64,000 bases of DNA from Rhizophagus irregularis (GCF_026210795.1 NC_089451.1:2774001-2838000), one strand, 5' to 3'; shown: positions 34,394-46,821, counted from the first letter of the stretch. Notes: generated from the sequence alone by a model not told the origin. Program-made: numbers and translations.

Positions 34394-34657
34394 AGAATTA
34401 ATCTTCTGCCCACACCTGGACATGACCAATAAACGGAATATTTTTCCTTATTAGTTTACTCAATTTTAGTTTTCTTTTTTCTTTTTTTTTTACTATATGT
34501 AAAACAATCATGGACCTATATATGTAACCTATATTATTTTGTATATGACAATATTTACATACAATAGCTAGTTTTAGTTAAAAGAAAAATACGAATGATA
34601 GATTAGAACTCCCTTTTTAGTTTTGTTCATCCTGGATGTCATTGGTTCCTGTTCTTC
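34394..34657. other. Flank between the orphan pseudogene and CACTA copy B
   Basis: The segment is AT-rich with no ORF. The last ~60 bases may continue the LINE ORF1-like gene that copy B interrupts at the other end (43525), but the match cannot be proven here. Confidence 0.4.
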
Positions 34658-34844
34658 CACTGGTCAAAATAGTCCAAATCGGCTAGAAATTGGATGTCCG
34701 GTTTTAGGCCGAATTTGGTGATAAAGATGGCCGATTTATTAATTTAGGCAAAGTTCCGATTGGCAGGCCGATCGACGCCGATCAGAATATCCAAATTGTA
34801 TCTGAATTGCTTAGTATTTTTGATCTGAATTGTTTAAAAAAATA

Positions 34845-35480
34845 TATTCATAAATTTACCGAATTGCAGTGAATTTATTCTGAATTATGATAAATTTTGA
34901 TAAATTGCGATAAATTTTAATCTGAATTGCAGTAAATTTTAATCTGAATTGCAGTAAATTTTAATCTGAATTGCAGTAAATTTTAATCTGAATTGCAGTA
35001 AATTTTAATCTGAATTGCAGTAAATTTTAATCTGAATTGCAGTAAATTTATTCTGAATTGCGGTAAATTTTATTCTGAATTGCGGTAAATTTTCTATTCT
35101 GAATTGCGGTAAATTTATTCTGAATTGCGGTAAATTTTATTCTGAATTGCGGTAAATTTTATTCTGAATTGCAGTAAATTTTAATCTGAATTGCAGTAAA
35201 TTTTCTATTCTGAATTGCGGTAAATTTTATTCTGAATTGCGGTAAATTTATTCTGAATTGCGGTAAAAATTTAATGAATTGCGGTTAATTTATTCTGAAT
35301 TGCGGTAAAAATTTAATGAATTGCGGTTAATTTTATTCTGAATTGCGTCTGAATTGCAGTAAATTTTATTCTGAATTATGGTATATTTGCAGTAAATTTT
35401 ATTCTGAATTGCGGTAAATTTGCAGTAAATTTATTTCGAATTGTAATTAATTTTTTTCTGAATTAAGACAAATTTATTTT
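34845..35480. repeat. Short tandem repeats TCTGAATTGCGGTAAATTT, copy B
   Basis: About 28 units of 20-25 bp, the reverse complement of 20440-21065. Two sub-types, with GCAGTAAATTTTAA and GCGGTAAATTTTATT, are arranged in blocks. Confidence 0.9.
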
Positions 35481-35582
35481 GAATTATGGAAAATTCTAAT
35501 ACTAATAATTTGGAATATTAATTACATATATATATAGATTTTTGACGAAAAAAAGAAAGTTTTCTACCAAATTAATTCAGAT

Positions 35583-38039
35583 TCGTTCATTGCGCGTCGT
35601 CCATATGTAAATCAGAATCTGAATTATTATGATTGTCACCGACTGTTGATTTTGATGGTTTTTCTTCTTCTTCCTTGTTATGGTCTTCATCATTTTCGGT
35701 GGTGTTGCCAGTTGCTGGTGTTGTCCCTCTACTAACTTCTTCTTCTTCTTCATCATATTCAGTGATTAAACCCTGATCGATATCAGTATCGAATATTAAA
35801 TCTTGTTGTTGTATGATATAAGACCATTCGGGAGCATTCGACGGATGTGGTCGGTCTAATTTTGTACCTCGTCGTCGTATCTACGTTCGCGTATTAATTT
35901 CGACTTATTTGACGAGTGTACATCGAGTACATTTCGTAGCAAATTTTTAAGCTGAAGAAACAATAAAATATAAAAATTAAATCCAGCGATTCGTCTGAAA
36001 AATCAAGATTCAGAAGTTCTAACCTCATCAGATCTCCACGAATAGTCGTAAATAGCAATTATGGACTTTGTTGGGTCTTCTTCATCTGTCTCGCTTATTT
36101 CTGGAGAATGAAATAAGCGATTGGATAACATCTTTAGTAATCTACGCTTATCATATTTTGTTATCCGTTCATCGTCAAAACTATATAATCTCTTTGCCGC
36201 CTTAATTCGGCGGATTTTCTTCTAAAATACGTTATAATTTGAATAAAATTCAATACATAATCAGAATAAAATTCAGCATAATAATTATAAATCATTACTA
36301 ACGTCGTATACTCGATTGTTTGAGTGCACCCGGTGTTTATTTTCATCGGCTTTTCCCCTATCCATTAATCTTTGATGAGAATGACGAGACTTGTGGAGAC
36401 AACCCAACCATTTTGTAAGTTGCTTATTCGAAGCGGGAAAATACGGAGCAAGGGCTGAACGCAATTCAGGGACTAGCTTATGACGAATCTTGAGATTTTT
36501 CACGCTATTGAACGTTTCATTGTAATCTAGTCCTCGAGTTTCATCGATGGTTTTCAAAATAGACTTCATTTCAGCCTAAATATAACAATCAAATAATGAT
36601 AACCGGTACTTAATTACTCAATACTGCAATTTTAAATAACTGAATCAGACAAATAAAATTAATATACCCTAGCTTCTTTTTTGTCGTACTCATCATTATT
36701 GTTAGAACCAGACCGTTCTTTCTCCGAATCTTCCTCGTATCGCTCGGACTTTTTTGTCTTAATTCTTTTTTGACGTTTTGCCGGCTGTTCGAGATCCGTC
36801 TGCCTATGAATGGCTTTAGGCAGACGGATTCTCGAATACCTGTTTAAGCTTTCGTGTAGATCGTCATTCTCGTCTGCAAAGGCCTCGTTTATTCGAGTCA
36901 AAAAACGATTTTCGTCGAATAATCAGTTATTTTCACGTTGAAGCTTTGCATTCTCTACTTGTACTTCTTCAATTTGTTTCTTTAATTTTAGATTTTCTAA
37001 ATAAAGAATTTTATTAATAGTAATATTTTTTTACGAATAATTCTGGATTTATACGAATGAAGTCAAAATCGTACCTGCTTCTAAATTAGTATCGTCGTCA
37101 TCGATCATCCTTTCATTACCTTGATCGTCTTTAACCACTAATATGAATTTTTGTGGAATTCGAATATTCCCATATCGTTTTTTCATTTCCGATAACATCT
37201 CTTGTTGATCTATAAAAATTATTAATTATCGTACATGTCAATCAGCAATTTTCCAAAATTCAATTACCTTTAGGAATATTTGGCGGTTCAATTTCTATAA
37301 CCTCATCGTCAGACTCTTCTTGAGTCGGCTTAGTCGACTTTGCAGATTTGAGGATCGACTTGATGGGTGACGATTTGCTAGTCGACTTATTGGTTTTGTC
37401 AATCGTCTCATTCGGATTACTTTCTTCTTCTGTTCTTCCCCGTTGACGATTAGATCCTTCGTCAGGTGTTTCTTCTTGAAACCTTTGCTGCTTTTGTTTG
37501 TTTGACTTGGTGAGTGACGATTTGCTAGTCGACTTATTGGTTTTGTCACTCGTCTCATTCGGATCACTTTCTTCTTCTGCTCTTTCCCGTTGACAATTAG
37601 ATCCTTCGCTCGGTGTTTCTTCTTGAAACCTTTGCTGCTTTTGTTTGTTTGACTTGGTGGGTGACGATTTGCTAGTCGACTTATTGGTCTTGTCACTCGT
37701 CTCATTCGGATTACTTTCTTCTTCCGTTCTTCCCCGTTGACGATTAGATCCTTCGTCAGGTGTTTCTTCTTGAAACCTTTGCTGTTTTTGTTTGTTTGAC
37801 TTGGTGGGTGACGATTTGCTAGTCGACTTATTGGTCTTGTCACTCGTCTCATTCGGATTACTTTCTTCTTCCGTTCTTCCCCGTTGATGATTAGATCCTT
37901 CGTCAGGTGTTTCTTCTTGAAACCTCTGTTGCTTTTGTTTGTTATTTTTTTTATTGTTTTTTTTATTATTGCTATTATTTGACATTTTATATTCACTCAA
38001 TATTCGTTTAAAAAATCGAAGCGGGTTCAATATCGTCAT
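35583..38039 (-). pseudogene. CACTA element second gene (ORF2), copy B
   Basis: The exon structure is the same as in copy A: 38039-37268, 37209-37075, 36996-36668, 36575-36330, 36221-36024 and 35951 onward, with lengths 772, 135, 329, 246 and 198 conserved. Exon 3 has TGA at 36923-36925 where copy A has CGA. Exon 6 has CGA where copy A has TGA (35934-35936) but then reaches TAG at 35856-35858 through a one-base length difference. The two copies thus have different lesions and share an ancestor with a longer acidic last exon ending near 35583. The N-terminal four-fold repeat is intact. The likelier start is the ATG at 37985. Confidence 0.8.
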
Positions 38040-38059
38040 ATCGTCCTATTTATAAATTT

Positions 38060-38905
38060 AAAAATCATCAATTAATTAATAAGAAAATCGTTAGCGTTCT
38101 ACTGCGTTGATTTCTCGATTGAAAAATCAACTATAAATCATAATTAAAAAAGACAAATAAATTAAAATTACGAAAATCGTTAGCGTTCTACTGCGTTGAT
38201 TTCTCGATTGAAAAATCAACTATAAATCATAATTAAAAAATCAAATAAATTAATTAATAAGAAAATCGTTAGCGTCCTATTGCGTTGATTTCTCGATTGA
38301 AAAATCAACTATAAATCATAATTAAAAAAGACAAATAAATTAAAATTACGAAAATCGTTAGCGTTCTACTGCGTTGATTTCTCGATTGAAAAATCAACTA
38401 TAAATCATAATTAAAAGACAAATCAATTAATTAATAAGAAAATCGTTAGCGTCCTGCGTTGATTTCTCGATTGAAAAATCAATTATAAATCATAATTAAA
38501 AAAGACAAATAAATTAAAATTACGAAAATCGTTAGCATTCTACTGCGTTGATTTCTCGATTGAAAAATCAATTATAAATCATAATTAAAAAAGACAAATC
38601 AATTAATTAATAAGAAAATCGTTAGCATTCTACTGCGTTGATTTCTCGAGGAAAATCAACTATAAATCATAATTAAAAAATCAAATAAATTAATTAATAA
38701 GAAAATCGTTAGCGTTCCTATTGCGTTGATTTCTCGATTGAAAAATCAACTATAAATCATAATTAAAAAGACAAATCAATTAATTAATAAGAAAATCGTT
38801 AGCGTCCTGCGTTGATTTCTCGATTGAAAAATCAATTATAAATCATAATTAAAAAGACAAATAAATTAAAATTACGAAAATTGTTAGCGTTCTACTGCGT
38901 TAAAA
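38060..38905. repeat. Central palindromic tandem array of copy B
   Basis: About ten units of the same ~81-90 bp repeat as in copy A, in reverse complement. The array is about 0.85 kb against about 2.7 kb in copy A once the retrotransposon is removed. Confidence 0.95.
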
Positions 38906-39461
38906 TTTGATATACTTTAATGCGGCAAGTTATACTTTGTCGAAATTTGCAGTAAAATCGAAAATATATTGTTATTATAGCAATACCACTTCGATTAATA
39001 CAAAATTGTTACTTTTCAACTTTCGCTAAAATTTACAGTTTCTTTTGATAAGGTTTGTTTGGCATCCGAAAATGATAAAGGGATGATAAAGTGATTATCT
39101 TGTAAATAAAAGTTATTTTAAAATAAAATAAGCTTTTTATTTTAAAAATAAGCTTTTTATTAAAAATAAGCTTTTTATTTTAAAAATAAGCTTTTTATTG
39201 TAAAATAAGCTTAAATCATATTGCAATTTTTAAAAGTATATTAATTAGAAAATTCGCAAATTTATTATATAAAATTGCCAAATTTGCGAAAAAAAAATAT
39301 TAAATCCTAAAAAATTATTGAAATAATCATAGAAGCCAGGATTACATTAATTATACATACAAATTATACAAATTTTGTGTTATTCCAAATTTTATAAAAA
39401 TCGGCCTTTTTACAAATTTGGATTTTGCCAAACTTATTAAACTTATTCAAATACTAAACAA

Positions 39462-42400
39462 ATGAGCAGAAAAAGGTCAGTCTTTAGTATACTTGACGAT
39501 CTTGATGATGAAGAATCACCTTCAAATCAGCCATCTTCTACTCGTAGAAATAGATCAATTTCTGGTATAATAAACGAAGAAATAGTATCTTCTGCTAGAC
39601 CAACAAGTAATAAAAGAAAACTAGTAGTTTGTAATTGTCCTGATTGTGATGGCAACTTGGTGGATTCTCGCACAAAAGAAATTCACGATTCTAGACATCA
39701 AGAATACCAAGATTCACAAGGTACAATTTCGTCTCAAGTTCGTCAACTTGAAATAGGTGAAACATCAATACCCGCTTCAGCTGGACGAATGATTGATGAA
39801 TCTATTAGACAAGAATCGGAAAAATCAGATAACAGTAATCAAGATGATGTTGATGATGAACATCAAGATGTCGAATTTAACTTCTTACCTCGACAACGTG
39901 CAAGAAAGTATACAAATCGTCCGGAAATTTCAGAAGATCCAGAAGATTCATCATCATCCGAATATACTACAGAAGAAGATATCTACAGTGATACATTGTC
40001 TATAGGCAGTGAATCAGATAATGATCCAATTTCTGGAATTTCTGAAATTTTTGAAGACTATTCACCACCTAGTTATGAACCATTTCAAAACCCACCATAT
40101 TTAGAATCGAATTATGATCGATTTTTATGGATTTTACTTTGGATAATGAACTTTCGAACAAGATTCAATATCGCAAAGACAGCTACTGAGACTCTAATAA
40201 AATTTATGAAATTGGTCCTGTGCGAGTTCAGTAGTGACGATTTTAATGATTTCCCAGATTCGCTTTACTTAACAAGAAAGAAGCTTGGATTAAATGACCA
40301 ATTTCATAGTTTTGTACCTTGTCCGAAATGTCACAAATTGTATAAAAAAGAGGAAGTGGTAGATTTCAAACAAGAGGACAATCCTGCTATAATGAAATGT
40401 CAACACATAGAATTTCCCAATTCTTCAGTTCGCAGATTACGTCTTTGCAATACGGCATTGTCTGAAAAAATTAGCGCATCGACAAATTGAACAATAATAC
40501 GACCTAATTTAATGTATCCGTTTGCTGGAATCAATCAACAACTTGCCACTATGTTTTGTCAGCCTGGGTTTGAAAATTCTCTCCGACATTGGGCTAATCA
40601 GTCAAATTTTGATAATATTTTGACCGATATATATGATGGGCAAGTGTGAAAGAATTTTAAAGAATCGGACAATGAAGATTCGCCAAATTTTTTCAGAAGC
40701 GAAGTGGCCGATTCTCATCTTGGCTTGATGCTGAATCTTGATTGGTTTCAGCCATATGATAGTACCATTTATAGTATCGGTGTCATATACGCCGCTATAT
40801 GCAATTTGCCACGTGATATCCGATTTAGACGTGAAAATTTATTGACTCTCGGCATTTTACCTGGGCCAAAGAAGGTCAGCCTACATAAAGTGAAACACTA
40901 TTTAGCACCAATAGTTAACGAATTGGAAACACTCTGGGCTGGATTAACACTAAATCGTACTTATGAATGCGAAAATGGAAAGAGAGTTCGTGGCGCTTTA
41001 ATCTTAGTATCATGTGACATTCCTGCCGCAAGAAAAATTTGCGGTCATGTTTCTGCCTTAGTTTCATGTCACAGGTGTGAGAAAAAAGCAAATTATGAAA
41101 ATGGGCAGCATAATTTTGCTGGAATGGATGATGTAGGGTATTCTGCTCGAGATTCGAATAAGCACCGGCAAAACGCATTAGGTTGGCGAAGATGCAACTC
41201 AGACGCTGCTAGAAAGCGCTTCGTCAAAGAAACTGGCGTTAGATGGTCCGAATTGTTGCGTCTATCATATTTTGACCCTATTAGATTTATTACAGTCGAT
41301 CCAATGCATTGCTTATTTCTGGGCATTGCGAAGTGGATAGTAAAATGAATTTGGATCGATGGGGGTATTTTGACACCAAATTCTTTGAACAAAATTCAGA
41401 AAAAGATGGACAAGTTTCAGATACCATCCGATTTAGGTCGAATTCCAGGAAAAATTCATAGTGGAGAGGGATTCACCAATTTTACGGCCGATCAGTGGCG
41501 AATATTCTTTACAATTTATTCAACTGTATCACTTTGGGAACACCTTTCAGACGTAGATAGAAGAATCCTGAATCATTTTGTCAGGGTTTGTTCGATTTTG
41601 GTAAATCAGATTCTAGAATCTAATTTGGTGGATGAAGCCCATAGAAGTCTTATCGAAATAGTCAAGCTCATTGAGAATCACCACGGCAGAGATAAGATCA
41701 CACCGAATCTTCATCTTTCTCTGCATTTGCGTGATTGCTCATCTGATTATGGACCATTATATGCGTTCTGGTGTTTCTCTTTCGAACGTATGAACGGTAT
41801 TTTAGGTAAATATCCGTTAACGATTTTTTAACGATTTTAACAATTTCAATATTAGCTTATAATTTATTGATTTCGCACTTTTAGGTTCGTTACCAAACAG
41901 CAACAGGAAAATTGAGTCTGAACTTATGCGTCGATTAATGTTTGATAAACAAATCGAAAATATCATAAGTTCAGGTATCGAAGTAAAAGGTCTTGAATTG
42001 CTAAACAGTCAGCATACTATCGGGTCCCTTTCAGTTACTGATGAATTTTCGTCAGATGAGATGCATCGATTTTGGCTGAATTCACAAAATATTAAAGATT
42101 CACAGATTTCTGGCAAAGAAGGCTTCCCAGGTGAATTTCTTAAGCCGGTATCTCATAATATACTACTTTCAAGTGAAATGTTAAATTTAATAGTCGAATA
42201 TTACAATGCGACTTACGAATCATTTGGATTTCAGAGGCCTCTTGTAGAAGGTTTAGATAACGATATAATAATTAGGGTCAAAATTAACCAATTCGGAAGG
42301 TGTCGGATTGGTTCAGAAGTCTTTGGATCGTCATTATCGTTAAGACATGTAAAAAGTTCGTACGTCTTAGCGAAATTTATTACGGATGATGAAGATGTCG

Positions 42401-42717
42401 ACACCTACCCAGGTCAAATTCAGTATTATTTTACTCACGTAGTAGACTTTCCGGATAGTCCCGTCGAACATTTTCTAGCATACGTTCGTTGGTATAAACA
42501 CGCAAATTCAACCAATATTCGATACTATTTCAGCAGTGATGAAATTTGTAATGTTGAGTTGTGGAATACCGAATTTTATCCAATAAGTCGTGATTGTATA
42601 ATACCTGTGCATCATATTTTAGGTAGATTTGTACCAGTAAGTTACCAAATCTCAAACCGGCAAAATGCAAGAGAGTATTTAGCCGTAAATCCAATTAGTA
42701 GAAAATACCAATTATAA
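39462..42717 (+). pseudogene. CACTA/Plavaka-type transposase, copy B, three in-frame stops
   Basis: One frame runs 39462-41805, then an intron 41806-41884 (GTAAAT...TTTTAG), then 41885-42717, about 1058 codons. Domains in order: CNCPDC...TKEIH zinc-like motif (residues ~57-75), acidic linker, CPKCHK motif (~287), the block IYAAICNLPRDIRF / PGPKKVSLHKV, CDIPAARK, a CHRC pair, and the hallmark VDPMHCLFLGIAKWIVK near 612-628. These are the landmarks of fungal Plavaka (CMC/CACTA) transposases, which cut and paste the element. Stops are TGA at 40488-40490 (CGA in copy A), TGA at 40647-40649 (TGG in copy A) and TGA at 41346-41348. The C-terminal exon is complete and corrects what is scrambled in copy A. 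Confidence 0.9.
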
Positions 42718-43524
42718 ACTTATAAGTTTTAGACATAAATTTATAATAAATTGAGTAATTGACTATAAATTTGGTGTTGATTTTTCCGAATTTCTGAATT
42801 TTAATGACAAATCATGTTTTTCAAAAGTTAATTTTGATGACTTTTTTTGTATCAATCAGCCGTCAATCAAATATAATGATTTTTTGCCGAATTTTTATTG
42901 AATTTTTATTGAATTTTTATTGAATTGTCAATTTTCCATAAATTGGAAGTACATATTTGAATATTGGGCAAATTTTAGGTTGATTTGTCATTTTGTCTGA
43001 TTTTTTTTTTGATTTCAACCAGCATCAATCAGCCGTCAATCAAATATAATGATTTTTTGCCGAATTTTTATTGAATTTTTATTGAATTTTTATTGAATTG
43101 TCAATTTTCCATAAATTGAAGTACATATTTGAATATTGGGCAAATTTTAGGTTGATTTGCCATTTGTCTGATTTTTTTTTGATTTCAACCAGCATCAATC
43201 AGCCGTCAATCAAATATAATGATTTTTTGCCGAATTTTTATTGAATTTTTATTGAATTTTTATTGAATTGTCAATTTTCCATAAATTGGAAGTACATATT
43301 TGAATATTGGGCAAATTTTAGGTTGATTTGCCATTTGTCTGATTTTTTTTTTGATTTCAACTAGCATCAATCAGCCGTCAATCAAATATGATGATTTTTT
43401 TCTGGATTTTCATTAAATTGTCCGATTGGCATCAATCAGATGTGCCGATTTGTAATGTCAGTCGATTTTGGTCTGATTTTTAGCTGATTTTCCATATGTC
43501 CGATTTTTTTGATTTCGACCAGTG
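42718..43524. repeat. Tandem repeats of ~172 bp and TIR at the transposase end of copy B
   Basis: Three and a half units beginning near 42851, 43024, 43194 and 43366 contain CATCAATCAGCCGTCAATCAA, then a triplicated TTTTTATTGAA, then TATTTGAATATTGGGCAAATTTTAGG. The end (43440-43524) carries AAATCGG-type words and the terminus GACCAGTG. No gene is present. Confidence 0.9.
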
Positions 43525-45224
43525 AGACCTTTAATCGTGATGTTTTACGGGACTTATTTTTCTTCTGCTTTTTATGCTTCTCAGATTTTGCCTCTTGTGG
43601 TTTCTTTTTAGAATTCTTAGAATTCTGTTTACTTTTATCAGTCTATCGACTTCCTGAAGTTCGTTGCCGGTCCTTGTTGGTATTATTACCAAATGACCTT
43701 GTTCGTTGCGATGGAGAATCATGTTGATTCCAAGACAGGTGCAATTACTCCCAATCAAATTGATTATCTAATGCTGTACGCATATCAACCCACTTTTCAA
43801 AATAACCAATAAGTTTATGATCCCAGGACCCCGAAATATACATAAAAAGGTCAGGTCAGAGTTTGCGTATAATGAGTCAAAAAAATCATGTAGATCATTC
43901 CTTTTATGGATAATCCCAGCCAAAATAATATTTCCTAATTTAGATAATGGCTGAAATTATCGTAATTCCGGCCCTGAAAGAATGCGTATTTTGGACCACT
44001 TCTGGACCTGACCTCTACATATATATTTCGGGGTCCTACGATCCCCCTTGCAGTCTGTATAATTTTAAAGCTTTTCAAACCCTTAATCGCAGAAAGGAAT
44101 GAATGTGGGCAATGGTCTTTCCATAAGGCTGCTATCATCATCGATTCTGGAATTTTTTGAATCGTAGCTTGGAACTTCTCACGTTGTTTTCTTTCTTTGA
44201 GTGTCCACCTTGCTGGAAACCATCGAACCGGTATCCCCCCTAAATCTGTAGTCCAAACAGGATCATCATTACCTTCGAACTGGGTAAGACGCAAAGAATT
44301 TAATTCTATCTTCAAATGAACTGTTTGGTATTTCTTTTGTTGTTTCATTTGTAATGAGATAGTATTCCCCCAAAATGTTAACTTTTGCAGAATTTCTTCT
44401 GGCGTCCAGGATACTGGGATATCATAAACCAAAATGTCTCTGACTTGTGATGTACCATCATCACCTGGTTTATGACCTGTAATAACTTGCTGAATTATAT
44501 TTTTATTTGACTTCTTTTTTTTATTCGAAGATTTTGTAAAATTAGATAAATTATTATCTGGTTGTTGTAATAGCTGCGGCTGAGGCATTGTAACATCCAG
44601 ATTAGATACTGGTTCTACTGGTGTGACGTCCATATCAAAAGGTTGATCAACATGTGATTGAGATCCAGAGGCATCCACAATCGACCGATTTATATTAACA
44701 TCTTGATCATCACCTATTTGATCATCATCATCAACAGTATTTCGCATATAATCATCTGATTCATCATTTGTTAATGGATCAGAATCAGAATCAACAGTTT
44801 GGTGTTTTTTCTTTTTATTCTTTTTAGCCTTTCTTTTTTTAGACTTATCCTCATGTTTTCTCACAACATTCATTATTTGCTTTCTTTTAGCATATCTCTG
44901 TTGTATTCCATCATATACTGCGTTAAAACCATGAGAAGCAGAGTACATAGCAACATGTAAAAAAAATGAGAAACTTTGAGGAGTCATTTGGTAACGAGAG
45001 GCTCTATTCTCCCAACTGAGTATGTCTTCATTTGTTAATCTAAAATTTGCTTTTAAAATATTATTTTGAACTTCTGTTGAACGTTCCTTAAAAAACGAAG
45101 CACTAAGACTTTCACAATATTGTATATATTGGAAATATGTAGTTTTTAAAAACCTATTTTCATCACCCATAATAAGCATAGGAAACTTATTTTCGGCTAT
45201 TTGTATTTTTCTTGTATCTTCCAT
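43525..45224 (-). pseudogene. LINE ORF1-like gene, broken by a MITE, a frameshift and CACTA copy B
   Basis: From ATG 45224 a frame of 429 codons runs to 43935. The N-terminal half is helical, followed by a Lys-rich stretch (KKRKAKKNKKKK) and acidic low-complexity sequence. Residues ~275-345 (DILVYDIPVSWTPEEILQKL, VHLKIELNS) look like an RNA-recognition-motif-like fold of LINE ORF1 proteins. The last ~35 residues (after QTARGIVGPR) are translated from the MITE 43825-44036. Beyond the MITE the sequence resumes in another frame as KLIGYFEKWVDMRTAL, followed by stops and a Lys-rich tail that ends at the CACTA copy B terminus. It is therefore dead. The ORF1 assignment is moderately sure. Confidence 0.6.
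43825..44036. mobile_element. hAT-type MITE, copy 1 (212 bp)
   Basis: The terminal inverted repeats are AGGACCCCGAAATATA and its complement. The flanking 8-bp direct repeats are ATGATCCC (43817-43824) and ACGATCCC (44037-44044), which differ by a single CpG-to-TpG change. An 8-bp duplication is the hAT hallmark. A related copy lies at 45843-46038. Confidence 0.85.
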
Positions 45225-45649
45225 TTTAATAAAAAACTGAGTAAAATAAAATTAAAATTTTACTGCAGAATTGTTATGTTTTTTAATTTTTGAAGGAAGA
45301 GTTCCCTGATGTTGTTTAAAAAAATTTTAGATGGTCATCACTTATGACACTATCAAAATTGAATCACATGCTAGCCTTAAGCCGCATATACTAACTATAA
45401 ATAGATTAGTGCTAATTAAATTACACATTTTTTTATTATCTAAAATCTAAATTAATAATGTTTGTATTTTTTTAATAAAATTACATTATATTATAATAAA
45501 TCGTGGTTTTTTCGATGAAATTAAATTTTTTTAATAAACTATAATAAAATCGTAAATTTTTCAATGAAATTACACTTAGTATGTTCCCTAATTGTATAGC
45601 CAGATGTAAATCTAATTTGGTTTCCCTGATTTTCTCCATTTTTCAATGA
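45225..45649. other. Gene-free AT-rich stretch
   Basis: I see no ORF or repeat of note in these ~425 bp. Confidence 0.5.
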
Positions 45650-45798
45650 GTATTGCTAAATATCACCGCTGGTGATTGTCACCCTGCCAGGATTAGGATA
45701 GAATTTTGGGCAGAATTAAAAATGACATGAAACTCCGCCCATTAATATTTGCTAATGCTGGTGTGGTGAAAATCACCTGCAGTGAGATTTAGCAATGC
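45650..45798. mobile_element. MITE-like foldback with TIR GTATTGCTAAAT...
   Basis: The left arm, near 45650-45683, begins GTATTGCTAAATATCACC and continues GCTGGTGATTGTCACC. The right arm (45765-45798) is its complement with a few changes. A third, solo arm occurs at 48524-48560. A clear target duplication is not seen. Confidence 0.6.
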
Positions 45799-45842
45799 CC
45801 TTTTTCAATTACTTCAAATAAAAGTTTCTTGTTAAGTTTATT

Positions 45843-46038
45843 AGGACCCAGAAATATATATATAGGGGTCAGGTGATGAAAAAAAAATTTTTACTATGAG
45901 CTGTACGCATTTTTTCAGGGCCGGAATTATGATAATGTCAGTCGATTACTATAATAGGAAATAATATTCTGACTGGCATTATCAAAATTATCTAAAAAAG
46001 GAAAGATTCTCATGATTTTTTTAGTTCAACTGGGTCCT
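45843..46038. mobile_element. hAT-type MITE, copy 2 (196 bp)
   Basis: The ends are AGGACCC...GGGTCCT, with an interior similar to copy 1 (shared CAGGGCCGGAATTAYGATAA). A perfect 8-bp target duplication AGTTTATT lies at 45835-45842 and 46039-46046. Confidence 0.85.
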
Positions 46039-46555
46039 AGTTTATTTCTTGAAAATTTCCCATGATTTTATAAACTTTTTATGATAAACTAAATATTTTC
46101 AAGGTTATAAGTATGATATTTACCAGGTAAGAGTTGGTTTTCAAGTTATAAAGTTTTACAGATTTCCTTCAATTTTCTTTTTATGCAAAAGTTGACTTAA
46201 AAGTTATACTTTCGAACAAAAAATATTACTTTTATTTAATTTATAAAGCTAAACAAATAATAATTTTTTTTCATTTATATTTTAATAAGTTTAAGTTTTA
46301 TTGAATAAACTACATAAATATTTATGTTTTAACTAATATTATGTATATTTAAATGGTTATAACTATTATAGTCATATCAGATTAAGATAAATTTAAAATA
46401 TTTAATTGTTCCTTTAGAGTATTAAAAATTATTTATGATAAATTGAATCACAGGAACATAGTTATTAAATTTTAAATTATACTTTTTTTTCTTTTTTTTC
46501 ATTTGAAATTAATCATGTGATACAGCTAATTTTATTGTATGATGCAACGACTGTA
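46039..46555. other. Gene-free AT-rich stretch
   Basis: I see nothing here beyond AT-rich sequence. Confidence 0.5.
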
Positions 46556-46593
46556 TGGCAAGCGGTAGTGGTCAAAAGTGCGTAGCAAAACAT

Positions 46594-46740
46594 AACGTGT
46601 ATACGCTATGTTTTGTAGCGTGTACACGTTATATTTCATGGCGGGTTACCCCTGTTCTGTTGGGTTAACTTGTCAATTTCAGGGGTAACCCACCATAAAA
46701 AGCAACGTGTATATGCTACATAATTTAACGTGTATGCGCT
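46594..46740. repeat. Pair of GC-richer hairpins with repeated AACGTGTAT words
   Basis: AACGTGTATACGCTA (46594-46608) pairs with TAGCGTGTACACGTT (46616-46630) with one mismatch. ATGGCGGGTTACCCCTG (46638-46654) pairs with its near-complement at 46680-46696. AACGTGTATATGCTA and AACGTGTATGCGCT recur at 46704 and 46727. Confidence 0.75.
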
Positions 46741-46821
46741 TTATATTATACCGGTTTATTAATTTATTTTGGACCAAATTTTAAATTATTAAGGGATCAA
46801 AAACCCACCATTTCAAATATT

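Larger units (their letters stand above)
34658..43524 (+). mobile_element. Complete CACTA/Plavaka-type DNA transposon, copy B (8867 bp)
   Basis: The element starts CACTGGTCAAAATAG and ends GATTTCGACCAGTG, so the termini are inverted CACTGGTC(A/G)AAAT, the CACT(A/G) signature of the superfamily. It contains ORF2 (minus, 38039 to 35858) and the transposase (plus, 39462-42717), transcribed away from a shared central palindromic array. Short tandem repeats sit at the ORF2 end and longer ones at the transposase end. The flanking bases (TTC left, AGA right) do not form a clear target duplication. Both genes carry stops, so this copy is non-autonomous. Confidence 0.9.

Noticed and set aside
34655-43527. 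Target-site duplication for CACTA copy B
   Set aside because: The bases next to the termini (TTC and AGA) do not match in direct orientation. Either the TSD has mutated or a flank is rearranged.
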